Assembly: GCA_036346205.1 (NCBI GenBank)
Contig: JARFJB010001987.1
Span: 4,772,501-4,836,500 of the forward strand
DNA length: 64,000 nucleotides
Direction of reading: 5' to 3'
Source of the DNA: Vesta saturnalis
Lineage: Eukaryota; Arthropoda; Insecta; Coleoptera; Lampyridae
Numbering within the stretch: the stretch's first letter is position 1; each line of letters starts with the position of its first letter. The position numbers and the translations under genes are program-made. A model generated the notes under the pieces. That model did not search any database. It had not been told where the DNA came from and was given only the letters and a program-made list of their open reading frames with translations. Shown in pieces: positions 1-10,778 of the stretch.

Positions 1-249
1 TTGCGCCCGAACTCGTTACTTATGCTATTGCACCTGTCGGAGGGTTTTAAGCATGAGGTAGTTAAGAGAAGTTATGCGGATTTATTTAACAATTAATTTG
101 TACCTCTTTATAAACTATTATGTTGACTTTTTATTTATTTATTTTCACCTTAATTTTCAGTTATCACAGTAACTTTAAACGTAAATTATTAGTACACTGT
201 TAATAACAATAACATTATTTTAGTTCACTAGGCCTATCTTGTGTTTCAG

Positions 250-855
250 GAAAAGCAAGACAATGCAAGGAAAACTGGAGGGCCAAATGCTAAACTGACA
301 GAAGTGAATTGTGAAGTTCTTGAGATAGTTGGCAATGACTCGCCGGCTGTGGTTGGTTTAAACATCTCGGAATCTTTGGATGATAGTCCAGACATTCAGT
401 TGAATGTAGAAGAAATTGAAGAACCACCAGCAGCAGTTGCTGAGCCCTCTATTCTGAATGATATTATCATTCCAAGTCAATCTAGTTGTATCAAATCAAA
501 GAACAGTAAACGTAAAAATGTCGGTAAGTGAAATTTATTCAAAATTATGAACTTAAAGCACTAATCCCCCTAAGATAGTAATGGTGAATTATATGAATTT
601 CCTATGTTTGTTATAGAGCAGCCAGCTATGAATGTGCCCTCCTCAGCTGAGTCAGCAAAAGAAGCTTTCTTAAGAATAAGGAAACTGGAACTGTTAGTGG
701 AAATAATGGAAAAAGAAAGTTATTACCGGTCATTGCAGATACTGCAGCTAGAGAGGAAACTGGGCTTGTGCCCATCTAAATTTACAGAAGCTTTTCCTCA
801 AATAGGACAGTTATATCTAATTCAAGAAAGTGCTGATGTAAATGAAGAGGTCTAA
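250..855 (+). CDS. Myb/SANT-like DNA-binding protein of a Harbinger-type element, C-terminal two exons
   Basis: The reading frame is split by a 93-nt intron at 524-616, with donor GTAAGTG and acceptor TTATAG. Splicing joins the two parts in phase through a GAG codon. The exon begins after a TTTCAG acceptor at 249, so the N-terminal DNA-binding part should lie before the window. The first part has the KTGG...VLEIVG...VVGL pattern that follows the Myb/SANT-like domain in many insect transposon-derived proteins. The second part is a predicted helical, coiled-coil-like tail rich in Leu, Glu and Arg. In PIF/Harbinger elements such a protein binds the element ends and carries the transposase into the nucleus. 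The HARBI1-like gene directly downstream on the opposite strand fits that pairing. No stop or frameshift is visible in either exon. Bases 1-249 are read as intron or upstream DNA. A host gene of the same domain family is an alternative. Confidence 0.62.
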
Positions 856-1049
856 GAATTATGTACCGACCAAAGTATACATAAAGCACATAATTGCATA
901 ATATTACCTTTAATGAGTGTGTATTGCACGCTATTAACTGTTCCTGCAAGACACAGTAGATAATAGTGTACAACGGAGAGTTATAAAGGCAATCTATTTT
1001 GCACAATTAACTTGACATGTGAATGTTACATATTGTTTATGATAGTATC

Positions 1050-1993
1050 TTAGGCCTGTATCATTAATTGTAATATCTGCTGCTGTCTTAGACGACCTCC
1101 TAAGTTAACTGCCTCTTCAACTTCTTGTTGTTCTACATTGACGTTACCCAGCTCATATGCGTCTACATGGATAGGAATAGCATTGGCTTCGCCTTCATCC
1201 CTTGCAAAATTACAAAGAGTGGCACAACACTTCACAACTGAAGTAGCATATGTTGGATTCAGACGAAGGTGGTTGAGATATGGAAATTTTTCTTTCAAGA
1301 TACCGAGTGAACGTTCAACCACTTGTCTTGTTGCCTTTAACCTGCGATTGTACCTCCTTTCTGACACATCATTAGGATCATGATGCAGTGGTGCCATTAG
1401 CCATTGTTTCAATGGATAAGCTGAGTCTCCCAACAGTAATGCATTGGGGAATAGGGGATTTTCTTCCATTCTTCTATGCAGCGTGCTACTTCGTAAAACA
1501 CGTGCATCGTGTACACTTCCAGGCCATTTTGTACTAACATAATAAATGAGGTACCACACACAAACGTACAGTTTAAAGAGTGCTCACCATGTCTGTCAAC
1601 ATAAGTTTCTTCATTAACTATAGGGGCATCTATGCGAATAAGGGTACCATCAATTACACCACAAACGTGTGGAAAGTTGGGGATTCTGTAGAAACTATCA
1701 ATTTCTTTAGCAATATCGTCAGGCCATGAAACCACTGTAGTAAATTACTCACTGTTTACAGCGCGCACGAAGCTAGCAACAGTTCTACAAACTGTAGCTT
1801 TATGAACCCCATGTATGTCTGCGATAGTGTGAAATTGAGCGCCACTGCCAAGCCATTGCAAAGCTATACACATCTGTTGCTTAGGAGATAAAGCACCACT
1901 CTTGTTTGTAGGGTGTTGTAACCTCAAACTGTACGCAGCTAGCCTAGTATTTTCTCCTAAGAAGACCGTCTTAGGAGAAAATACCTCGACCAT
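1050..1993 (-). pseudogene. HARBI1-like DDE nuclease of a PIF/Harbinger transposon, broken
   Basis: This is the Harbinger transposase, a DDE nuclease of the IS5-like fold. The catalytic landmarks are present in order: IDGT...IDAP (first Asp, about 1.63 kb), GDSAYPL (second Asp, about 1.42 kb) and VVERSLG (Glu, about 1.31 kb). KWPGSVHDARVL lies between the first two. The N-terminal part (frame from 1993) has the helix-turn-helix-like stretch ending in VHKATVCRTV. Two breaks are visible. An in-frame TAA lies at 1745-1747 between VNSE and FTTVV, and a frameshift lies near 1510-1560 between CTFVCG and the STKWPG segment. The readable length, about 310 codons, is slightly short of the usual ~350, so a 5' exon may be missing. 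It converges on the Myb/SANT-like gene, the usual partner arrangement. It is expected to be inactive. Confidence 0.85.
1947..1984. repeat. 16-bp perfect palindrome with 6-nt loop
   Basis: GTATTTTCTCCTAAGA at 1947-1962 is followed by its exact reverse complement at 1969-1984. The spacer is AGACCG. It sits inside the first codons of the HARBI1-like frame and would form a strong hairpin in the transposase transcript. It could be a regulatory hairpin, a subterminal binding site or a footprint of a small insertion. Confidence 0.9.
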
Positions 1994-2019
1994 AAAAGAG
2001 GCGTTTTAGATTTATAAAC

Positions 2020-2149
2020 ATGTCCCTAGGGGCGATGTTAGAGCGTGGTTAGGTCAATACTTTAGATATTCCCCGAAGATAACCGATTCTACCCGAACAT
2101 TGACGAACGCTCTTGCGCACAAGACCCTAGGCTAGCTGCGTACTTGTTT
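2020..2149. other. Possible end region of the Harbinger-type element
   Basis: This segment lies between the HARBI1-like frame and the next repeat. It contains an imperfect inverted pair, AGAGCGTGGTTAGGTCA near 2040 against TGACGAACGCTCT near 2105, and CCTAGGGGCG near 2027 against CAAGACCCTAGGC near 2121. An element end is plausible, but no 3-bp target duplication can be verified because the other end lies outside the window. Confidence 0.25.
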
Positions 2150-2500
2150 CTCGTGTGTTTCGCTCTTTAAAGTGTAACCGTCATCGAGTGAGCATTATTA
2201 TAATGTATTCTCCTGTTTATGGGCCAACATCAGCAGACATTAGAGATTTTACTGACTTGTTAATAAACTATTACAACATAGCCGTTCAAGATAAAGATAA
2301 AGATAAAAGCGATGACGTGGTTGAGCTGAATGTATCTCACATCCAAGGTGATGGTGATGGTTCACAGAAGAGTGATGAGGTAGGGGAGAAGGGAGAATCT
2401 CAAAATCACGATGACGATGACGACGAATTACAGTTCAAGAAGAAGAAGAAGAAAACCGATAAAGCATGTTATTAAATAATAATGATGTATTGTTGTTTAT
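2150..2500 (+). repeat. Dispersed repeat family R-A, copy A (with a reading frame of unknown value)
   Basis: The segment around TTAAAGTGTAACC, then TTAATAAACTATTACAA and CGTTCAAGAT, recurs at 52.87-53.02 kb and in shortened form at 3.40-3.48 kb. A frame at 2155-2475 would encode 106 residues with acidic and Lys-rich runs near the end (DDDDDE, then KKKKKK). In the other copies the same region is not open, so I treat it as repeat sequence, not a gene. If real, it would be an unrecognised small charged protein. Confidence 0.5.
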
Positions 2501-2604
2501 AATAATAATAATAATATATTTTCAAACGTTAAGCTTTCCTTCAATTTTGTTAATAAACTTGTTTTTCTCCTAACGGTGCTCCACCGTCTTGATTCATGTT
2601 TGCA

Positions 2605-2839
2605 GGTTTACGTGTTTTCGCTTTAGCGTGTTTTTCGTTTTGCTTGTTTTTCTTGTGTTGGCGTATTTTCGTTTGTGTGTTTTCGTATTTGCGAGTTTTC
2701 GTTTTACGCGTTTTCGCATTTGTATGTCTTCGCGTTTGCGTATTTCTTTGCGTATTTTCGTGATAGCGTTTTTCGTTTGTGTGTTTTCGTGTTTGCGTGT
2801 TTTTGTATTAGTGTGTTTTTGCGTTTGCGTGTTTTCGCA

Positions 2840-2843
<4 letters not shown>
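2605..2843 (+). repeat. Degenerate tandem repeat of a GTGTTTTCGTTTGC-like unit
   Basis: Variants of GCGTGTTTTCG and TTGCGTGTTTTCG follow one another about every 12-14 bases across roughly 240 bp. The array runs into a GT microsatellite. Both strands give long frames here only because the repeat lacks stop codons. Confidence 0.8.

Positions 2844-2844
<1 letters not shown>

Positions 2845-2922
<78 letters not shown>
2845..2922 (+). repeat. (GT)n microsatellite
   Basis: An uninterrupted run of about 39 GT dinucleotides, followed by imperfect GTGTGC units to about 2965. Confidence 0.97.
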
Positions 2923-2923
<1 letters not shown>

Positions 2924-3624
2924 GTGTGCGCGTGTGTGCGTGTGTGCGTGTGTGCGTGCGTGTTTTCGTTTGATCCTCGTGCTAAAGCCGTGCTTGTCGA
3001 TTGTATGTAATTGTAGGCACTATTGATTTGACTAAAAGCTATAATTGCAAAACGCTGCTCGCTATGCCCAGTCCGTGGAATTATGTTTAATTAGCTTTTT
3101 GACAGATGTACTTATTTATGATAACGTCAGGCTTGCATGTAAAATAATATAGAGGTGAAACTAACTAGCTAATGTGTTTTGCTACTACACGCATCACAGT
3201 ATTGAAGATTCTGTTTATGTATTATAAAACGTACTACAGTCTCGAAACAGAATGCAAATAAAATTGAAAGAAATGAATACGGTACAACTTCTGAGAAGTA
3301 GCTGAAAGATTTGAAGCGTGTGCAGCATTTCCAGAGCCGTGTTGAAACCAGTTAAATTAGGGCTAACCTCATGTCCATGTAATAATAGTGTCTGATAAAA
3401 GCTGTCAGGGGGTTATTAGCTACTTTTATAGGTTGTTACAATATAAGCGTTCAAAGTGAAGACGAAGAGGTGATTGTATCTCAAAAATCTCGATGATGAT
3501 GATACTCTCCATGAAATTTCAAATAAAAATTAGAGTACGTCACTCTTATATCAGATTAGAAATTTTTAAAACGTTTAGTTGACATTGTTATTAATCCCAA
3601 CTGATAAAAAATCCATATAACGTG

Positions 3625-3631
<7 letters not shown>

Positions 3632-3679
<48 letters not shown>
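3632..3679 (+). repeat. (GT)n microsatellite
   Basis: An uninterrupted TG run of about 24 units. It sits at the same place in the repeat family as the GT run at 53.17 kb. Confidence 0.97.
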
Positions 3680-3681
<2 letters not shown>

Positions 3682-4585
3682 CGTAATCGAGTATACAATA
3701 GTTTTTATGTAACCTGAAGATTCAATTATTTAAAAGCAATTTCCGCGTTAGCAAAATTTTTAGAATACTTGTGCTTTCAACGTAAATTTTTTTGTAAGTA
3801 CAACATGATTGTTAAATACGAATTCAGGTTTTTTTGTATTACTTTCTAAAATAGTTTAATGTTCTGTATGTAATCGACTGTTTATATCCAGTCATTCACA
3901 AATCGTATTTTAGTGAGACACGTTGTATAAAAAATTTCAGTTTAACATATGGTACAGTTGAAAGGAAAAAACTTCTAGAGGTGAGCGTATTATTTTTAAT
4001 ATATGTTTTTTTACCTGATATTGCTAACAAAAATGTCGATAAAGATTTTTAAAAATGTATTAATATGCTTATAGGATAACGTCATAAGGTCAGCTCTACA
4101 AAATAGTAGGTACGCACGGATTTTAAACTTATAGTTATTGTTAATTCACGTATATAATAATAAACCATTAAAACCTTTTGCCTTTTATTTCCGTTATATC
4201 AGCTTGATATTCTTAAAAACATGTTATTTTAATTTAACTCTGTTATATAAGTAATTATTACTTTCCATTCTTTTTAAATGGGTTTTTACAACTGTTAATG
4301 GACACATTACAATGAAACAATTTTTTGTGTGTATGTAAATAAATCAGATATGATGTTCCGAATGTATCGGTGATGACTGTTTAGAGAATCAGCCTATACA
4401 TAAAGCATCATTGCATTAGGGTAGAAATTATTTATTATTTCACGTCATATTTAATTAGGCTTTAATGCATTCAGTTTGAACTGTAATTTGGTTTCCGTAA
4501 ACTGTAGGACATAATTCCGGTTGATTGATTGAGTTTGATCTGATGATCGAGCGTGATTTTTTTGAGATTGATTAATTAATTGATT

Positions 4586-4634
4586 TGTGTGTGTGTGTGT
4601 GTGTGTGTGGAGAGAGAAAGAGAGAGAGAGAGAG
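4586..4634 (+). repeat. (TG)n(GA)n compound microsatellite
   Basis: A TG run of about 12 units is followed directly by a GA run. Confidence 0.95.
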
Positions 4635-4713
4635 TGGGAGGAAGAAACAAGATAGAGCAAGAGAGAGGTGTGCATTATCAGCTTCTGTTATAGAAAATGT
4701 TCATTAGTCTATA

Positions 4714-4730
4714 CGCCACTAGATGGCGCT
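4714..4730. promoter_or_regulatory. CTCF-like insulator motif candidate
   Basis: CGCCACTAGATGGCGCT closely matches the metazoan CTCF core (CCANNAG(A/G)(T/G)GGCGC). The match is by eye only. It lies in unique-looking DNA between the repeat family and the minisatellite. Confidence 0.4.
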
Positions 4731-5284
4731 AAAATCAATTTTTACTCAAAGGGGCCAGGGGCCCTGATACAAGTCCTGCCTTACGAGAACCTCCTTATTA
4801 ATATACAATTTTGTATGATGGGGCGAAGGCCTACAGTTGTAAGATTAAGTTAGAACAACATACAATTGCATCAAGGGGACCACGATAGGGGCTAAGCTCT
4901 ACACTTATCTTATAAGGTTAGATTCCCACACCATCTCCAGCCATGGGGCGAAGGCCTGAGAACAAGTTGCGAAGCCCTACACGTGTCGTACAAGAACTTC
5001 CTTATTAGAAATACAACGTTTTCTTGTATAGATAAAAGATCATCCAATAGCATATGCCCATTTTAAAGCAATAGGATCGGTAATAATATCTTATTAATTG
5101 TGCAATTTCCAACATTGTATGCGTGTGCATTTGCCTAACTTCCAGGGACTTCCAGAAGGACCTTAACACCATCAAAAATAACCCTAAGACCAACCCCAAG
5201 ACCTAGCTCCAGGTTCAGCCCCCAGCACCAAGACAGCCCCTCACGTGAGCATGTGCAAAAAGGCTCTAATTAGGATTGACCCTC

Positions 5285-5668
5285 GAAAAGAAACCATGGG
5301 GTAGAAAATACGGTCTCACACGTAAGCGAGTAAAATAGGGGTGAAAAAACACGTCCTACACGTGGGTGTGTAAAAAATAATTAGGGTAAAAATTTCAGCA
5401 GGGGTTAAAAATACGGTCTCACACGTGGGTGTGTAAAAAATAAGGGTGAAAAAAGGCCTCCGAAAAGAAACCATAAGGGTGGAAAATGTGGTCTCCCACG
5501 TGGGCATATAAAAATCAAAAAGGCTTTAATTAGGGTTGAAAAGGGCCTTCGAGAAGAAAGGGTTGAAAATACGGTCTCACACGTGGATGTGTAAAAAATA
5601 GGGGTGAAAAAATACGTCCTACACGTAAGCGAGTAAAAATAGGGGTTGAAAATGCGGCCTCCCACGTG
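5285..5668 (+). repeat. Minisatellite with repeated CACGTG (E-box) core
   Basis: About seven degenerate units of roughly 45-60 bp each carry GGGGT(T)GAAAATACGGTCTC, then ACACGTGGGTGTGTAAAAAATA or a close variant. Perfect CACGTG hexamers occur at 5359, 5422, 5497, 5580 and 5663, with a further one at 5242 just upstream. Some units have ACGTAAGCGAG instead. The spacing and conserved core suggest tandem amplification. A role as a cluster of bHLH binding sites is inference. Confidence 0.8.
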
Positions 5669-5678
5669 GCCGGTCTTT

Positions 5679-5720
5679 TGACGTCAAAATCCAAGATGGC
5701 GGCGACAAGTGCCCCCCCCC
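5679..5720 (+). promoter_or_regulatory. CRE plus YY1-like motif next to a poly-C run
   Basis: TGACGTCA at 5679-5686 is a perfect CRE palindrome. CAAGATGGCGGC at 5692-5703 matches the YY1/Pho core (AAGATGGCGGC). A run of C follows at 5712-5720. The group directly follows the CACGTG minisatellite. No gene start is seen downstream, so this may be a mobile-element promoter remnant. Confidence 0.35.
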
Positions 5721-8037
5721 TTCTACTCGCACAAGCAACATCAAAAACTGCATAACCTCATTTGTAATATGAAATTATAAGCTTACTTAAACTTGTAGAA
5801 AATATATTAATGAATTCTCATATTCTCATATTTTTGCTAACTTGTAGTAACACTGTCAATTGTACATTTCACTAAAATTGTTCAATCTACAACTAATTCT
5901 TATTGTGCAACACAATTCTACAAGTTACAAGTAATTCACTAATATTATTAACTTGTAGTTTATTGTTCAACAGCCCCCAGGTGGGGAAATACTTATGTAT
6001 TTTTTTTAGATTTTAGATTTTTACAGGACCTACTTATATTACGAAAATATACTAAACTATGGTTTTCTCACAAGGATTAAAGGAAGGCCAATTCGAGAAT
6101 AGAAAATTTGCTAAGTAGGTGTTTTAAATATATTGTTTGACATTTTGAAATGACATTTTGATTTTGTTGTGTCCCAATTTACCTTAATCTTTTACCTTTT
6201 GCAACATTCTTATCTCTTAATATCAAAATTGCTAAATGTTAATAAACCTAATTGTTGAAGCTTTCTCTTAGTTTAGTTTTTTTACGCATTACTATTTGTA
6301 CATTTCTTAATCTTTCAACTTATCTTTCAGTATTTACAAGTACATGTATCAAAGATTACTACTAATTTTAATTGAAGTAAATGAATTTTGTTGTGGAATC
6401 AGAAATAAAAATTAATCAGAAGTGAAGTCCCTGAAAGAAGTTAAGTAAGACAGTTTTAACGTGTTTACGCATATATTTAAATAATTTCTGATACAATTAC
6501 AAAGTAATTCCTTAAAAGCTCCATGACGCACAATCAGTGCCAAATTGTGTGCTATGTTTACTATGTTAACATATTTTTAATAATAATAATTTCAAAAACC
6601 TTGATTAGATAGTTATTTGAGCATTTGAGATGAAACACCAAACTCACCGGGACTTAATGAGGTATTTCACTTAAAAAGTGTATAGGTATGTTTGTTAAAA
6701 ACAATATTTTAATAATGAATTTCTAATGAGAATAGTTGTGTTATGACTAACTCAATTTTTAATATTTGTCCTAAATTGTATGTTACGGAAAACATCTGGA
6801 ATGTAAACTAATTTTTCAATTATTTATATATTTTTTAAAGGTTAGTCGTATAAATTTTATTGGTGAAATAATTGTTTAACCAGAATGAATGAATACTTAA
6901 AACAAGCAGTAAGTAGTAGCTGTTCGAGCATCTTACTTCCTTGACATTTGTAGACCTAATTAATGAAAAGCGAAAACGTGCGCCAGGTGTTGTGTAATTT
7001 AATCTATTTCGGCGACGCATATATTGACTCACATTGTAGAATACAGTATTTTTTTTTATTTACCTTGAAGATTTTTAATAGTTAAATTATGTAGTTTTCT
7101 AATATTCTCAAATTAAATTACTTATGAATGAAAACGTATTTAAAACATTAACGAGAGAAAATTGTGGAAACAAAAACGGCTGTGTTTAATTATCAATTTT
7201 GAAAAACCGCTATGTTATATCAATCCCTCAACCGTTGTCCAAAATGACTATCAGAGATGAATGTTCCCCTACTGATGACTTTGACCTTTAAATCATAAAG
7301 TGTAGTTCTTGTACAGTAAGGTTCATTAAGAATTTGCTAGTAAAAACGTTGGGACAACCTTATTAAAAGTATTTCAAGGTCGGAGGAAATGCTGACTTTA
7401 CTTAGGATTAATTTTAGATTATTAATTAAAACGTAGACGCCAGGGCGTTTATAACATACAAAAAAGTTTGAGTCAACCGATTTATTATTATTTGTTTTAT
7501 TACCCCCAAGCTTCACCACCAACAACACTAGATATCATTGGGGTTTTTGTGCTATTGCGGACGAAAGAAAATTGATTGCCCCTTCTCTCGCAAATCCACT
7601 ATGACTGGTGTCGATACATTTATGTCATAAATACGTACGCCAAATTTGAATACAATTAAAATTTTTGAGTTATCGCGGGAGTCTGTAGCATCCCCCAAAT
7701 ACTCTATCTTAGAAAATTGTAATGTGACCTTCAAATTCAATTATGTCCTGCAATAATTAAAACATTAGAATTTATTTACTAGTCTGACATTAGTTACTCA
7801 CAAACCTCAAATCTGATCAAAAGAATAGGCCGTCTCGTGGTAGATACGTTGTGCTATTTGAATTAGATAGGCTGGTTGAGGTTAAGTGTTGCATCATGTG
7901 GGGCAGCTAAACAATGAAACTACTCAAATCAACGTTAACGTTCTTTGAAAATGATGGTCCAACCCGTTAATGTACTATTGCAGGAAAGAACCACCAAGAA
8001 AGCCCTCTTTATTCATAAATAAGTAATTGCACAAATA
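5721..8037. other. AT-rich DNA without recognised genes
   Basis: Short frames occur on the minus strand at 7337-7528 and 7552-7740, but I recognise nothing in them and see no splice or promoter context. No inverted or tandem repeats of note. Confidence 0.6.
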
Positions 8038-10275
8038 CCGGTTGTCCCATTTTCGTATGTTTTACGGGGTATCTCGCTTATTTTGTAGGTTAGAACCTTG
8101 CGGTTTTCGCGACACCCTACTATTTTTTAATGAAACCAAAGATGCATTAATCAAATTTGCCATAGCCATCTTAGTTTGTGTGCTACAGGGTGATTTTGAA
8201 AAAATTGCATTTTCAGTCATCCCCTGCAACTCCGTTATTGTCAGACATATTAAAAAAGTAAAAACTGATGTTTGTAGATTTTTTTACGTAGAATCCAGTG
8301 GCTTACTCAGATTTTCTTTAGAAGTCACATTTTTTGAGATATTGACATAACCTACTTTTTTTTATGGGACACCCTATATATTTTTTTTAAATCTTTTTCC
8401 CCTTACCAAGAGCTTTTCAAAAATATAGCTTAGTCTATATTAATTTTTATAAATAACGTGACAAAATGATTTTTTTCTATAATTTACATTGATAATAGTG
8501 GATAGCCGTGGGTAACCATGGTAACGCAAAAAACAAAATAATTAACGTTCTGCCATTACTTAGGTATTTGATTTTTGAAGATTCTGCTTTTCTCAAATTA
8601 TTCCTGGTTACATTTTCCCAAATTTAGTGCTGATATTTATTGTTATTCGTTGTTTTTGTTTATTGTTATCGTTCTTGTTCTTGTTGTTGTTGTTGTTTAA
8701 TTATTTTTTAATATAGTTCGAAACTTTGAGAAATATGATATGAATACCTGCTTCATATTATCTAATGAAAACGCAGACCAGGCCTTAGAACTCTATCTGA
8801 ATAGGTCAGTTAATCTTTACCTTAGAATTTGTATTTATTTTATATACCTATTTTGTCATATAGATATCCCGAAAGAAGACAACCCGACAGAAGAATATTT
8901 CAAAAATTAAAATTTAATCTTTGCCAACATGGATGTTTTGACAAACCTCGACCCCGCGTTTACAACAAAGAGAACGAGGAATCAGAGATCAACGTTTTAG
9001 CAGTTGTTCAAGCCACTCCTGAAACCTCGTGCAAGAAAATAGATGAAGAGACCGGTGTGTCTAAAACAACAGTGCAAAGGATTAAAAAAAAACATAAATT
9101 CAAACCCTACAAGTATAAACTTGTTCATCATCTGCACCCTGGTGATGCTGAACGTAGATTGGAGTTCTGCAATTGGTTTATAAATATGAAAACTCAGGCC
9201 AATAATTTTGAAAAAAAAAAAATTTGGTCAGACGAGCCACATTTCACAAGTTCGGGAATTCTTAATAGACATAACTCGCGGTTTTGGAGTCAAGAAAACA
9301 CCCATATGATTTTTCCTAGAGAGCGTCAAGGTAGGTTCGGATTTAATGTCTCCTGCTTTATTTTTAACCGAGAAATAGTTACAAGATTTATGAAGAAAGC
9401 CTAAACTCTAATGGGTACTTACAAATGCTATAAGAAAAAACCATGAAGAGTTTAGAATATATTCCACTGCCTCAACTGAACGATATATTCTTCCAGCCCA
9501 CAATGCTAGAATAATACAAAACTGGCTAAATGAACATTTTCCCATGAGATGTATTGGAACAAATGGACCTGTTCGGTGGCCACCACGATCACCGGATCTC
9601 TCGGTTTTGGATCTTTTTTGTGGGGGTATTTAAAAAATAAAATTTATTCAAAGCAATATGCCAACATGCAATAATTAAAAATTGCAACGGAAAATGCTTT
9701 TGCAGAATTACGAAGACAACCATTTATTTTGGAAAATGCTATTAAAAGAATTTATAAACTTTGTGAAACTTGAGATATAACGGTCTGCAATTTGAACAAT
9801 ATTTGTGATTAATTAATTATTTTGTTTTTTTCAATGTAAATTATAGAAAAAAATCATTTTGTCACGTTATTTATAAAAATAAATATAGACTATTCTATAT
9901 TTTTGAAAAGCTCTTGGTAATGGGAAAACGATTTAAAAAAATATACAGGGTGCCCCATTAAAAAAGAAGTAGGTTATGTCAATATCTCAAAAATTGTGAC
10001 CTCTAAAGAAAATCTAAGTGTCGCCACTGGACTCTACGTAAAAAAATCTACAAATATCAGTTTTTACTTTTTTAATATATCTGACAATAACAGTTGCAGG
10101 GGATGACTGAAAATGCAATTTTTCCAAAATCACCCTGTAGCACAAAAACTAAGATGGCTATGGCAAATTTGACTAGTGCATCATTGGTTTCAATAAAAAG
10201 TAGCGAAAACCGCAAGGTTTTAACCTAAAAAATAAGCGAGATACCCCGTAAAACATACGAAAATGGGACAACCTG
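8038..10275 (+). mobile_element. Mariner-like DD41D element 1 with ~450-bp TIRs
   Basis: The inverted repeats 8038-8492 and 9831-10275 align almost throughout. The outer ends are CCGGTTGTCCCATTTTCG (left) and CAGGTTGTCCCATTTTCG (right, reverse complement). Both ends are flanked by TA (8036-8037 and 10276-10277), the target duplication of Tc1/mariner elements. The centre holds a broken transposase. Such long TIRs are unusual for the mariner group, where under 40 bp is typical. Confidence 0.9.
8740..9773 (+). pseudogene. DD41D mariner-like transposase 1, decayed
   Basis: ATG at 8740 opens a short first exon (NADQALELYLNR). It joins through a 59-nt GT-AG intron (8805-8863) to YPERRQPDRRIFQKL, the N-terminal helix-turn-helix typical of transposases with a DUF4817-type domain. 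The first catalytic Asp is in IWSDEPHF near 9.23 kb. The frame is lost after about 9.40 kb. In the third part, NARIIQNWLNEHFP...WPPRSPDLSVLDLF marks the distal Asp, but the QQDG block with the second Asp is no longer readable. The C-terminal tail ends near the TGA at 9771-9773. It is not expected to be functional. Confidence 0.8.
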
Positions 10276-10778
10276 TACATTAATAAATCAAATAACACAA
10301 ACAAAAACAATGAAAGAGTTAAATATACAACAAAATACTATTAAATCAGGTTAAAGTGAGTACAAAATTATAACATTAAGAGAAAAATAAATAACAAACA
10401 GTTTAGCTACACACATATAAATAAATCAGAATAAAAATTGTAATACCAAACATGTGGCCCACCAAAACCAATCACACCGGTCTTTAAGTAAATAGGCAAA
10501 TGAAACAATAAGGCAAATTTCGGTACATATAAAACATTACAACAGTAAAATTGCACAGCTAATAATAAAATAAATGCAAGGATAAACAAAAAGTAGATAA
10601 GAAATTTACACATAAACAATTGTTTAGTGACTAATACAGCACAAAATACATACCTAAAATTACAATAAATTATATATAAAGAGAAATACATTCACAGGCC
10701 AACAATTCTAATTACCACTCGGATTAACCAGACTGAATCAAAGACGAAAACACTCATTAAACAAACCCTTACAAGGAT
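10276..10778. other. Spacer between two mariner-like elements
   Basis: Very AT-rich. A minus-strand frame at 10407-10691 has a hydrophobic Phe/Tyr/Ile-rich translation typical of AT-rich non-coding DNA. Confidence 0.6.

Larger units (their letters stand above)
3240..4634 (+). repeat. Dispersed repeat family R-A, copy B
   Basis: This region can be followed in order against 52.69-54.06 kb. Shared blocks are GAATACGGTACAA at 3.27 kb, CATGTAATAATAGTG at 3.38 kb, the TATCAGATTAGAAATTT block at 3.55 kb, ATAACGTGAA plus a GT run at 3.62 kb, GTAGAAATTATT at 4.42 kb and GAACTG...TTTGATCTGAT at 4.48 kb. Identity is moderate and the microsatellites sit at matching places. It contains a (TG)n run at 3632-3679 and a (TG)n(GA)n run at 4586-4634. 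No protein was recognised. An old segmental duplication or an unclassified mobile repeat are both possible. Confidence 0.65.

Noticed and set aside
1736..1760. An 18-nt GT...AG interval in the HARBI1-like gene
   Set aside because: Too short for an intron, and the frame continues through a single TAA without it, so a nonsense mutation is the simpler reading.
2589..3026. Two overlapping plus-strand frames with Cys/Val-rich translations
   Set aside because: They are produced by the TTTTCG-type tandem repeat and the GT microsatellite, which lack stop codons.
7337..7740. Two minus-strand frames in tandem
   Set aside because: No domain, different frames with no splice signals that join them convincingly.
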